Shown: positions 50,007 to 58,694 of the stretch, piece after piece
Numbering within the stretch: the stretch's first letter is position 1
How the letters are laid out: each line of letters starts with the position of its first letter
Assembly (NCBI RefSeq): GCF_000026005.1
Contig: NC_005295.2
Location: forward strand, 434,001-498,000
Length of the DNA stretch: 64,000 nucleotides
Direction: 5' to 3'
Source: Ehrlichia ruminantium str. Welgevonden
GTDB lineage: Bacteria; Pseudomonadota; Alphaproteobacteria; Rickettsiales; Anaplasmataceae
Translations under genes and position numbers: made by a program
The notes under the pieces: generated by a model
Databases searched by the model: none
What the model was told of the DNA's origin: nothing
Seen by the model: the letters and a program-made list of their open reading frames with translations, nothing else

Positions 50007-50913
50007 AGTAGTTTTTATATAGTAAATTAAATATTTAATATATTACAATAAAAAACAATTAATTATATATAATTAATTGTTATTATTATTAATTAGTTAT
50101 TAAAAATAAGATATTTAGAGTAAGGTGTTGATATACTAACATTAACAGTTGTTACGGAAGATAATGTCTTAAGTTTGCTAAATATAAGTGGTTAAGCTAT
50201 TATTCCAAAGGGAATGTAATTAGGCAATACACATATATTATTTGACGTAATATATTTATCAACTAATGTACTGATTAGTGTGTAAGAAGTAATCATTGTA
50301 ATTTATACTGTATGAAGTTACTGGATAAAGAGTAGCTTTAAACTTATATAGCTTTTATAATATCCATATTACCAAAACAGATTGAATAATATTTGTTATA
50401 GGTATATTTATTTAATAGTATGTTACTTAATATTCCTAAAATAAAAAGTATTATAGTTATAATACAAATGTTGTATAGGAATTGTTATGTAATTCTATAT
50501 AATTTTTAAAATAGCTATGATACTAAAAGAAAAAATTAAATAATATTTGAATGTATTTTCTTGTTTTAAAGATTATGAAAATTGATATACACCATTAAAG
50601 GCATATCAATTTTCATAATCTTATAAAAGCCACAATAGTTGATAGAACAGAATAGATGATGTGCTAAATAAAGCTCTAGATTTTGTTTGATTTATAGTAA
50701 TCTTATAAATTATTTAATGTATTTTAATATAAAAAATTAACGATCTTAAATTTTATTATATAAATGTATTATTATTATTGCTGTATTGCATGTTCTAAAG
50801 TGGGATTACTATATTAATTACAAACAATATCTTAAAAGTCTGATAAGTATGGAGTATCATTGTTTGATGAATAACATTGCTACTATAATGTAACTTAAAA
50901 GAATTCTCAAATA
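50007..50913. other. Long spacer between family members 1 and 2
   Basis: 907 bp against 150-240 bp between members 2, 3, 4 and 5. It contains a near-perfect long hairpin (listed separately) and no ORF. A member lost from this spot is possible but I could not read any remnant. Confidence 0.5.
50569..50622. other. Long perfect hairpin, 20 bp stem and 14-base loop
   Basis: AAGATTATGAAAATTGATAT (50569-50588) pairs exactly with 50603-50622. With one bulged base the stem extends by a further five A-T pairs (TTTTA/TAAAA). It lies about 290 bp downstream of family member 2 and has no T-run on either strand, so a factor-independent terminator is unlikely. It could be an RNA stability element, a protein site, or a small inverted-repeat element. 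Confidence 0.85.
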
Positions 50914-52473
50914 TTATCTAGTATGTACTTGAGGTTGAGTAGTATTGCCTTCCAGTACTGAGCTATTTATAGATGTAGTAGGTGATATTTTTTCTTTTTG
51001 TGATTTTGTAGATAATTGTGTTACATTAGCTACTTTTAACTTTATTGTTGTTGTTCTTTCAAGATTAGATGGTATATGTTTTTTTAAAAAGGATGTAACA
51101 TAATTTCTTGCACGCTTTTTCAGTTCAGGAACAGTACACTTTTTATCTCCATGCGATAACTCTCTTAATAAGCTAGTGATATCACCATGGTCCTGAGTAC
51201 AATCAATAAATCCATAATTATCTTGAATGTCATTAATTTTTTGTGTTAAGATAGTAAATAAGTCATTCCTGTTTGATAGATGTCTAATAACAAGACGTGT
51301 CATTGCATTACTTCTAGTATTAGAATTACTTCTAGTATTATGCTCAAGGTCAAAGGTAGAAAGAACACAAATCTGTTTAAAGACTTCATTTTTTTTAATC
51401 TCCTCTTGCAATATTTTTCTAAGGTGATTATTGTCTTGACCTATATCTAATGATAAACATGGGTAAATGTTCATTTCATAAGAATAATTATAGTATGTAT
51501 GAGCAATTCTGGCACAGATTGCCTTATCATAGTTATTATCTTGTGGTATTATTTTTTTATCTTGTTGGATATAGTTATGAATAAATGTTAATTTATCTTG
51601 TAATTCTTTTGGTAAATCAATAGATAGTCTATTGCTATCTAATATATCTTTAATAGGAAACTTTTTGAAAAAACTTATGGCAATTTGACCTTGTCTAGTA
51701 GTGTACCAGTGATGTTCAGGTCCTGATTCTTTTATATCTTCTAAAAGACTTAATGCTGTGAGATCGTATATAGTTTCTTGATTCTTAAGTGTGTAATTTC
51801 GATGATTACTGGCTTGAGACTTTAAGATGTTATGTAATTCTTGATGGGTGTACTTTTGAAAATCATTCATGATATATGATATTTCAAGTGATAAAGTTCT
51901 ATCCGATTGTAAATTTAGTGTATAATTAGTTATTGTGTTTTCTTGACTTATTTCCTTTAATAAAGGATTAGAGTTTGTAGTAATTAATAATCCTGAAATA
52001 TCTTGACGAGATTTAATACTATTAATAATGTTGTTATTAGTAAGTAGTAATATTTCTTTAATGTTGTGTTGTAATTTTGTAGGCTTAAAAAAGAGACCTT
52101 GATTATATTTTATGTGAACTATGGGATTCGTTTTTTGATTATTGATAGAAATTTTACTGATATTGTGTGTATAATCCGTATCACATAATTCTTCAGGAGG
52201 TATCGATATTAGTATACCGTATTGATTTTCTGTGTTGATATTTAAGGCGTGATCTCTATCTTTATATTTTAGTGACAAGCCATATGTAGTGTAATATATA
52301 TACTTTGCTATACTGAATAGGAGAAATCCAGCTATTATACTGAAAGTGATACTAAAACTATAGAAGAATGTAGGACCGTAAAATTGTTGTTTTAACTTGG
52401 AATAACTGGAAAGAGCTGCTATAAAAGCTATAAGTGATATATAAAATAAAATACTAGATGTTTGTTTTTTCAT
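50914..52473 (-). CDS. Two-TM paralogous family protein 2 of 6
   Basis: 519 aa with the family architecture: membrane helices at about 8-25 and 35-56, then DHALNINTENQYGILISIPPEEL, YNQGLFF, DISGLLITTNSN, WYTTRQGQIAISFFKKF and CTVPELKKRARNYVTSFLKKH. The KTN block of its relatives is replaced by a short in-frame repeat, TRSNSNTRSNAMTR, encoded by a repeated ACTTCTAGTATTAGAATT-like segment near 51310-51345. The middle motif YSYEMNIYPCLS corresponds to the YSYDINHYSHLWKN block of other members. Function unknown. It shares strand and orientation with the other members; 148 bp separate it from member 3. Confidence 0.85.
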   Translation of the reverse strand: MKKQTSSILFYISLIAFIAALSSYSKLKQQFYGPTFFYSFSITFSIIAGFLLFSIAKYIYYTTYGLSLKYKDRDHALNINTENQYGILISIPPEELCDTDYTHNISKISINNQKTNPIVHIKYNQGLFFKPTKLQHNIKEILLLTNNNIINSIKSRQDISGLLITTNSNPLLKEISQENTITNYTLNLQSDRTLSLEISYIMNDFQKYTHQELHNILKSQASNHRNYTLKNQETIYDLTALSLLEDIKESGPEHHWYTTRQGQIAISFFKKFPIKDILDSNRLSIDLPKELQDKLTFIHNYIQQDKKIIPQDNNYDKAICARIAHTYYNYSYEMNIYPCLSLDIGQDNNHLRKILQEEIKKNEVFKQICVLSTFDLEHNTRSNSNTRSNAMTRLVIRHLSNRNDLFTILTQKINDIQDNYGFIDCTQDHGDITSLLRELSHGDKKCTVPELKKRARNYVTSFLKKHIPSNLERTTTIKLKVANVTQLSTKSQKEKISPTTSINSSVLEGNTTQPQVHTR

Positions 52474-52573
52474 AATGATCCAAAAGAAATATTAATAATC
52501 TATAATTTATATTTAATAATATGTTTTACATTTTAAAGTAAAATTTCTATTTTAGAAATATATTAATAAATAT

Positions 52574-52617
52574 AAGTTACATTATTTAATACTATTTATT
52601 AAATAATGTAACTTTTT
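52574..52617 (-). terminator. Hairpin between family members 2 and 3, probable terminator of member 3
   Basis: AAGTTACATTATTTAAT (52574-52590) pairs perfectly over 17 bp with 52598-52614 around a 7-base loop. It lies 5 bp beyond the stop of the minus-strand gene at 52622. The T-run is better on the plus strand (CTTTTTAG), so it may work in both directions. Calling it a terminator for the minus-strand gene is inference from position. Confidence 0.65.
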
Positions 52618-52621
52618 AGTA

Positions 52622-54202
52622 CTAGTTACGAGGTTGTAAATGTTGCTGAACACCTGCTTGTTCTGTTGTTTCGGGATTAACTGTATTAGCAGGTGGTGCA
52701 ATAAGTTCTTCTTTGTGATTTAACAATGTAATATTATTTACTTTTACTGGCTCTAATTCTGCATGGCGTTCTACATAACCGTGCATATATTCTTTAAATT
52801 CTTCTACTATTGCAGATCTTGCACGTCTTATTAATTCACCAATACTGCATTCTTTATCATTATGAGATAATTTTTTTAGTAATGCAGTCATATTTGGATT
52901 ATTAGCATAATTCTGAGTGAGATCAATTAATCCAGTATTAGGGTCTACACTATTTATAATTTGTTCTACACTAAATTTTTGTTTAGTATTTAACAACATT
53001 GTCTTAATAATTGTATTTGTTTTTTTATCTTCTGTGCTAATATCATACTGATCAATAACTGCAAGAGTACACATAAGTTGGAGCATGACATTATCCTGTA
53101 TCTTTTTATTTACTAATTTTAGGATATAATTAGAGTTGCGACACAAATGATTTTTCCATAGATGAGAATAGTGGTTTATATCATAAGAGTACGTATAGTA
53201 TGCATCTTTAATAATAGCTGCAATATCCTGATCATGTTCAGATGTAATTATTAGTTTACCATTGGCTTTAGCAAATTTAATATAATCTTGGATATGTTGG
53301 AATTTATTTATTAAGTCTATAGGTAAGTTAAGAGGTAATTTGTTCTTCTTGAGGAAATCTTCAAAATATGTAAAAAATCTGAGAGCGATTTTACCTGCGT
53401 TAGTACGAAACCAAGGATCTTGGTCAGTTTCGTTTTCATTTTTTATCTCTGGGCATTCTTGTAAAATTTTTAATAATACATAATCATATACACTGAATAT
53501 AGAATTAGAAGTATCCTTACTTATTGCTCGGTTAGTTAGCAAATAATGTAATTCTTCATTATTGTAGGTGCGGAGAGTATCGTTCGGATGGAAAGTTTTG
53601 ATATAGGAAATTAACAATGATACTTTTCCATTTTTTACAGTTGTAGCACACTGAGTTATTTCTTCCAATTTAACTCCTTCTGGTAGTTTAACCTTAGATT
53701 TTGTAGTAATTAATAGTCCAGAAAGTTCTGTAAGTCTCTTAAGTTTATTATGAGTTCTTTCATTGGTAACTAACAATATTCCTTTTTGGCTATTATATTT
53801 ATCAGTTGTATCAGTTATTAACCCTCTGTTATGTCTTATACTAACTGTATTACTAAGTTTGGTTTCTGTAGTTTTAGTAGTAATCTCAGTAATGTTGTAT
53901 TTATTGCCTATTTTAGGTAAGTCTGTTTCAGGTATAGGTATATATATACCTGATTCTGTATTTATATCAATATTTACAACATCTTCTTTAATTTTATGTT
54001 TTATTGTAAAACCTAAAGTCTGCCATATACGGTGTACAATGCTAACAAGAAGGAACATGGCTAGTTCTGCTAGAATAGTTAAGACACCAATGTGAGCTGC
54101 ATCATTAGTAAGTTTTTGTCTAAATTCTAAGTATGAATAAATAGCAACAGCAAGAGCAGTGATGAGTATAAAAATTAATGCAGTGGATATTTTCTTGTTC
54201 AT
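52622..54202 (-). CDS. Two-TM paralogous family protein 3 of 6
   Basis: 526 aa and one of the clearest members. Membrane helices lie at about 8-25 and 36-58. Then come GIYIPIPETDLPKIGNKYNI, RHNRGLI, LSGLLITTKSK, DPWFRTNAGKIALRFFTYF, YTYSYDINHYSHLWKNHL, LMCTLAVIDQYDISTEDKKT, and CSIGELIRRARSAIVEEFKE. The C-terminal YVERHAELEPVKVNNITLLN is shared with most members. AGAGGATTATC before the ATG is a good ribosome binding site. The repeated WF(x)TxxGKIAI and YSHLWKN blocks look like a structural core kept under selection. I know no enzyme with these motifs. Confidence 0.88.
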   Translation of the reverse strand: MNKKISTALIFILITALAVAIYSYLEFRQKLTNDAAHIGVLTILAELAMFLLVSIVHRIWQTLGFTIKHKIKEDVVNIDINTESGIYIPIPETDLPKIGNKYNITEITTKTTETKLSNTVSIRHNRGLITDTTDKYNSQKGILLVTNERTHNKLKRLTELSGLLITTKSKVKLPEGVKLEEITQCATTVKNGKVSLLISYIKTFHPNDTLRTYNNEELHYLLTNRAISKDTSNSIFSVYDYVLLKILQECPEIKNENETDQDPWFRTNAGKIALRFFTYFEDFLKKNKLPLNLPIDLINKFQHIQDYIKFAKANGKLIITSEHDQDIAAIIKDAYYTYSYDINHYSHLWKNHLCRNSNYILKLVNKKIQDNVMLQLMCTLAVIDQYDISTEDKKTNTIIKTMLLNTKQKFSVEQIINSVDPNTGLIDLTQNYANNPNMTALLKKLSHNDKECSIGELIRRARSAIVEEFKEYMHGYVERHAELEPVKVNNITLLNHKEELIAPPANTVNPETTEQAGVQQHLQPRN

Positions 54203-54369
54203 GATAATCCTCTATATAGTCTATTAATTATTTAATATATTATAGTATAAAAAGTTAATAGTATATAATAAAAATTAATAACCATTAAAAATTTATTAGT
54301 AGCTAATATCAAAATATTTAAAATACCTTAAATAAGCTTTTTTATTGATGAATTTAAGAATTGAATATG

Positions 54370-54423
54370 AAAAGCCACATCTAATTTGTAATGTTATTAC
54401 AAATATGTAATGTGACTTTTTAA
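54370..54423 (-). terminator. Terminator-like nested hairpin downstream of family member 4
   Basis: An outer stem of 11 bp (54370-54380 with 54410-54420) and an inner 9 bp perfect stem ATTTGTAAT-GTT-ATTACAAAT (54384-54404). The one outer mismatch is C-A in plus-strand RNA but a U-G wobble in minus-strand RNA, and the minus strand continues GGCUUUUC. Both points fit termination of the minus-strand gene ending at 54444. Confidence 0.75.
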
Positions 54424-54443
54424 TAATTCTGTGTTTCTCTTAT

Positions 54444-56018
54444 CTAACTAAAAACAGCAGGTGCATCTTGTGTTAGTGGATTAAGAAGACTAGCATCAGC
54501 TGTTATTAGTCTTTTTGAAGGATTTACTCTTGGTTGTTCGGATACCAATGTTACAGAATTTACCTTTGCTTGAGTAATATTGATCTTTCTTTCAATATAA
54601 GGCATCATATGGGGTTCACAAAAATTTGTCACATAGGTTCTTGCATTTTCTATTAATTCACGTAGAGTACAACTTTTCTTTTTATTAGATAATATTTGTA
54701 ATATTTCTTTAATATTATCATCATAATTATCAATGTGAATTATTTTACTAATATTATTAACTGTAGTAATATGTGTAATATCAGGTAATGGTTTTATAGT
54801 AGCACTACGCGACAATAATTCAGTAATAGCTGTATTTGTTTTGTCATTATCTGAATTGGTATCATAAGCACTATGAGTAGCAAGGAGACAGATAAATTGA
54901 AATTCTGTATCAATATTAATTCTATTTTGTAGTATTTCTAAAATATGACTTGAATCTTTAGTAAGACGGTTTTTCCATAAGTGGGAATAATGATGTGTAT
55001 CATAAGAGTGTTTAAAATATGCGTCTTTTATGTAATCAAGAATTATTTTATCGTGCTCATCATGCTCAACAAGTGTTTTTCCTTGATGTTCAATATACTC
55101 AAAAATTTTCTGCAATTTATGCTGTGACTGATTTGTTAATATTTTGATATTAATAGTATTGAATTTACCAAATCTTGTAAAAAATCTTATAGCAATTTTG
55201 GATTCTTTAGTGTTGTACCAAGTATCTTCAGGTGCTAATTCATCTATCTGTTCTAAAATATGTGATGCTACAAAATCATATACAGTGCTTTTACCAATAG
55301 AATCTTTAGAAACAGCAGGGGTCGTTAATAAGTTAAGTAGCTCTTGTGATCTATAATCCTTTGGATTGTGTATTTCATCATAAGGTCTAGCATAATATAT
55401 TTCAAGTGATAGTTTGCTATCTGTCCAGATGATAGGAATACACCTAGTTATTAGATTTTCCTTAACTTGTTTTTCTGTAAGAGCTTGTTTTATGGTATCA
55501 TGTTGTGCTGTAATCAATAATGCTGGAGAATCTATTTTATCTTTAATTTCATTAGGATTACTACTAGTAATTAGTGATATTTTTTGAGTTTTAATATTTT
55601 GTGGTGTGTCAAATAATCCTTCGCTATATGTTAATTGTATCTTAGGACTAGTATTATCTTTTGTATCATGAGTAACATGAAGTGTATGAATATTATACTT
55701 ACGTATACTCGATACTTTATCAGTAGGTATGTCTATTGCTACTGTAAATTGTTTATCATTTCCGTTTAAAGATTCACTTCTTCCATTTAAAGATTCACTT
55801 ATCGTAGATTTACGATTGATTTTTAAACCTAAAAAATGTATTATAAAGTCTACAAAAAGCACACTAGTAATGAAAAATAAAGCAACTAAAGCTATAACAA
55901 AGCCTAAGTTAAATCCTATTGTATTGAATTGTGGTCTTAATGTTATATATACTGCAACAGTGCCAAATAGTGCGACAAGTGATGTACCAAAGAAGATACC
56001 AGATACTGTCTTACTCAT
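54444..56018 (-). CDS. Two-TM paralogous family protein 4 of 6
   Basis: 524 aa from the ATG at 56018, which has GAGGG seven bases upstream; an earlier in-frame start at 56030 would add four residues and is less likely. Membrane helices are at about 8-25 and 35-58. The segment after them has a duplicated six-residue unit (SESLNGRSESLNG), encoded by an 18 bp tandem duplication near 55763-55800. Family blocks follow: DSPALLITAQHD, DTWYNTKESKIAIRFFTRF, YFKHSYDTHHYSHLWKNRL, FICLLATHSAYDTNSDNDKTN, and CTLRELIENARTYVTNFCEPHM. A terminator-like hairpin lies about 20-75 bp downstream. Confidence 0.88.
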   Translation of the reverse strand: MSKTVSGIFFGTSLVALFGTVAVYITLRPQFNTIGFNLGFVIALVALFFITSVLFVDFIIHFLGLKINRKSTISESLNGRSESLNGNDKQFTVAIDIPTDKVSSIRKYNIHTLHVTHDTKDNTSPKIQLTYSEGLFDTPQNIKTQKISLITSSNPNEIKDKIDSPALLITAQHDTIKQALTEKQVKENLITRCIPIIWTDSKLSLEIYYARPYDEIHNPKDYRSQELLNLLTTPAVSKDSIGKSTVYDFVASHILEQIDELAPEDTWYNTKESKIAIRFFTRFGKFNTINIKILTNQSQHKLQKIFEYIEHQGKTLVEHDEHDKIILDYIKDAYFKHSYDTHHYSHLWKNRLTKDSSHILEILQNRINIDTEFQFICLLATHSAYDTNSDNDKTNTAITELLSRSATIKPLPDITHITTVNNISKIIHIDNYDDNIKEILQILSNKKKSCTLRELIENARTYVTNFCEPHMMPYIERKINITQAKVNSVTLVSEQPRVNPSKRLITADASLLNPLTQDAPAVFS

Positions 56019-56195
56019 AATAACCCTCAATAAAAATATATTAATTAATTTGTATTTTTAGTATATATCATAAAAGAGAGATTTAATATATAAAAAATTA
56101 GTAAATTTTTAATATATCCTATAAGTAACACTTTTTTTATTTAAAATATATTAATATTATAAGAATTTAACTTTAAATAGTTCAAAATACTAAAA

Positions 56196-58157
56196 TTATG
56201 ATTGTTTATATTGTATAGTTGAACTTAGATCTGTGACCTGTTCTGGTGACGTTATAATAGAATGCTGATTACTTATTGTTGTTTTTTCAGGTAACCATGC
56301 GATATTATTTACTTGTACATTATTTATTTGTATTTCTCTTTCAATGTAAGATACCATATATTCCTTACATAAGGTTGTTATGTAATGTCTTGCGTGTTCT
56401 ATTAATTCATGAAAAGAGCAAGGTTGATTGTCAGGGAATAGTGTAGGTAATATGCCATTTTTACTAATAAGGTCATTATCAGGACTAATTAGCCCACTAT
56501 TAGCATCTATCATAGATGTCATTTTATCTGTTATACTTATCAATGGTTCAGATTCTGGTTGTGGTAATATATGTTTGATAGCTTCGTTAGTTCTTTGATT
56601 ATTTGTGTTGGTGTCAAAAGTATCAATTACGGCAAGATTGCAGATATCTTGAAGTTCTGTATTTTGATCAATTTTTTCTTTTAATATATCTAGAATACGA
56701 AGTGAGCCTTCCTTAGAAAGACGATTTTTCCACAAATGTGAATAGTGATTTATATCATAAGATGTATTAAAATATGTATCTCTAATTTCAGAAATAATTG
56801 CTTTATTGTATTCAATATCTTGTATTATTTTACTATGGTATTTAATATTGTTAATGTAGTTTTGTGTACTTTTTATTGGATTACGTAATCTTGTAATTAA
56901 AGCATCAAATAATGCTAGGGAATCTTGGGTAGCATCGTTTATTGGGTGCTCTAAGGTACTTTCGAGATGATCTCTATAATTCAGTATATCTTCTAGTTGA
57001 TACTGTAGGTCTTTTATTATTGATTTAATAGATAACTTGTGAATATCTTGAGAATTTTGAGTACACTCAGGTATGCGTTTTAGTGTGTTTTTTAGCTTGT
57101 TTATTAGCTTCATAAGTGGTTCATTAATATCTGTTTCAGAATGTTTTATTGATTCTTGTAATATGCTATCTAGTGTTTTTGTTGATTGATAAAATAATTT
57201 ATAACTATATTGAAGATGTTTAACATAATCTGTAATATGTTTTAACTTGATATTTAGCTCTCTTGTTAAATTCATAGATAATTCATCAATGTCAAAACCA
57301 TTCTCAGGATTAAACTTTGTGAAAAAAGCTATAGCTAATTTACCTTCTTTAGTATTAATCCAAGGATTATTTATATCTAACTTTGTGACAGGACATTCTT
57401 CTAAAATCTTTGACACTATGTGACCATATACACTTTGCTTAACATTAGATGTAGTATCATTACAGATAGCTTGGCTCATTAAAATGTCATGTAACTCTTG
57501 TTTAGTATAGTATGTTAAATTATTTATAGAGCTATCAAATATAGCATAGTATAGACTGAGCGAAAGTGTTAAGTTGTTGTGTAGAGTTGGAATACATCTA
57601 GTTATTTGTTTTCCTTGGATTTGTTGTTGTAAAGTATTATTTTCTGTATTGATCAATAACCCTGAAACATCTTCACGTTTTTTTATTATGTCAATACTTT
57701 CATTAGTGTTTAGTAGTAATGTTTCGTGAATATTAATACCTGGTGATGTAATATTACTAAGTAATCCTGCAGAGTATTCTATATAAATTTGAGTACTAGA
57801 GTTACTTTTTGTATCTTTAATAGAAAATTTTGTAATCTTGTATTCATGTTCTATCTTAGATAGTTCATCAGAAGACATACTTATGAAAATACTAGATTGT
57901 TTGCTTGTATCAATATTTAAAGCCTGATCTCTACCTATATATTTTATTGAAAAACCAAAGTGATATTCTATAAAATCTAATGCTAAGAAAAAAATAAATG
58001 CACCTAAGATGTATAAAGTGCCAATAAGATACTTATCAAAAGAATCCTTGTTCAGTGGTCTTATGAATTGAAAATAAGTTATAAGTATTATGATTACTAT
58101 AGTAACTAATATACCTAATAAAATAAGAGGTACTTTTGATCTGTTATTAATTATCAT
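56196..58157 (-). CDS. Two-TM paralogous family protein 5 of 6, with a 130-residue insertion
   Basis: 653 aa, about 130 more than its relatives. Membrane helices are at about 11-30 and 44-62. Standard blocks are DQALNIDTSKQSSIFISMSSDEL, YSAGLLSN, DVSGLLINTEN, NPWINTKEGKLAIAFFTKF, YFNTSYDINHYSHLWKNRL, DICNLAVIDTFDTNTNNQRTNEAI, and CSFHELIEHARHYITTLCKEYM. The extra segment (about residues 310-440) is helical, Leu/Ile/Lys/Glu-rich and could form a coiled coil (for instance KLINKLKNTLKRI and KDLQYQLEDILNYRDHLE). It interrupts the family just before the YSHLWKN block. No ribosome binding site is obvious before the ATG. Confidence 0.87.
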   Translation of the reverse strand: MIINNRSKVPLILLGILVTIVIIILITYFQFIRPLNKDSFDKYLIGTLYILGAFIFFLALDFIEYHFGFSIKYIGRDQALNIDTSKQSSIFISMSSDELSKIEHEYKITKFSIKDTKSNSSTQIYIEYSAGLLSNITSPGINIHETLLLNTNESIDIIKKREDVSGLLINTENNTLQQQIQGKQITRCIPTLHNNLTLSLSLYYAIFDSSINNLTYYTKQELHDILMSQAICNDTTSNVKQSVYGHIVSKILEECPVTKLDINNPWINTKEGKLAIAFFTKFNPENGFDIDELSMNLTRELNIKLKHITDYVKHLQYSYKLFYQSTKTLDSILQESIKHSETDINEPLMKLINKLKNTLKRIPECTQNSQDIHKLSIKSIIKDLQYQLEDILNYRDHLESTLEHPINDATQDSLALFDALITRLRNPIKSTQNYINNIKYHSKIIQDIEYNKAIISEIRDTYFNTSYDINHYSHLWKNRLSKEGSLRILDILKEKIDQNTELQDICNLAVIDTFDTNTNNQRTNEAIKHILPQPESEPLISITDKMTSMIDANSGLISPDNDLISKNGILPTLFPDNQPCSFHELIEHARHYITTLCKEYMVSYIEREIQINNVQVNNIAWLPEKTTISNQHSIITSPEQVTDLSSTIQYKQS

Positions 58158-58410
58158 AAGAAAAAAATTATTAATAATTAACTACTTAGTATCATAAAAA
58201 AAATAATTATGTAAGAAAAATTAAAATTTTTATTTTTTAACATATATCAATATTTTTAAAATTTAATCGAATAATTATATAATGTTACTACAGATATAAC
58301 TTTAAATAATTTATACTGATTACCATGGTTAATATATAGAAGTTAACATTAATATTTGTACTTTCTTAATATTTATCTATTGGTGTAGCATATTGTAAAT
58401 TATTTGCTAT
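58158..58410. other. Spacer upstream of family member 5
   Basis: Very AT-rich sequence, probably holding the promoter of member 5. No ORF seen. It leads into the remnant of a seventh member. Confidence 0.4.
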
Positions 58411-58640
58411 GAATATTTCATTATTCAGATAACAATGATGTATTATCTGCTTCTAAATATTCTATGTTGTGTTTTTCTTTCAATAATAAGATATATTATA
58501 ATTTTTACAAAAATTTACTACATAGTTTCTTGCATGTCTTATTAATTTATGTAAATAATATTGTTGATCTTTACAATATTATTTGAGTAGTGTTGCGGTA
58601 ATGTGATGATTACAAAAATTATTAAAGCATATAATAATAT
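58411..58640 (-). pseudogene. Decayed 3' end of a seventh two-TM family member
   Basis: On the minus strand the bases 58590-58480 read CKDQQYYLHKLIRHARNYVV, then NFCKNYNISYY, with a stop just before and another just after. This matches the family's C-terminal block (compare CSFHELIEHARHYITTLCKEYM in member 5 and CTLRELIENARTYVTNFCEP in member 4). No open frame remains and no N-terminal or membrane segment was found, so this is the tail of a lost gene. Confidence 0.8.
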
Positions 58641-58694
58641 CTGTTTAGATATTGTTATACATATGAATTAAGAAAAAAAAGCCTACTAGTTAAC

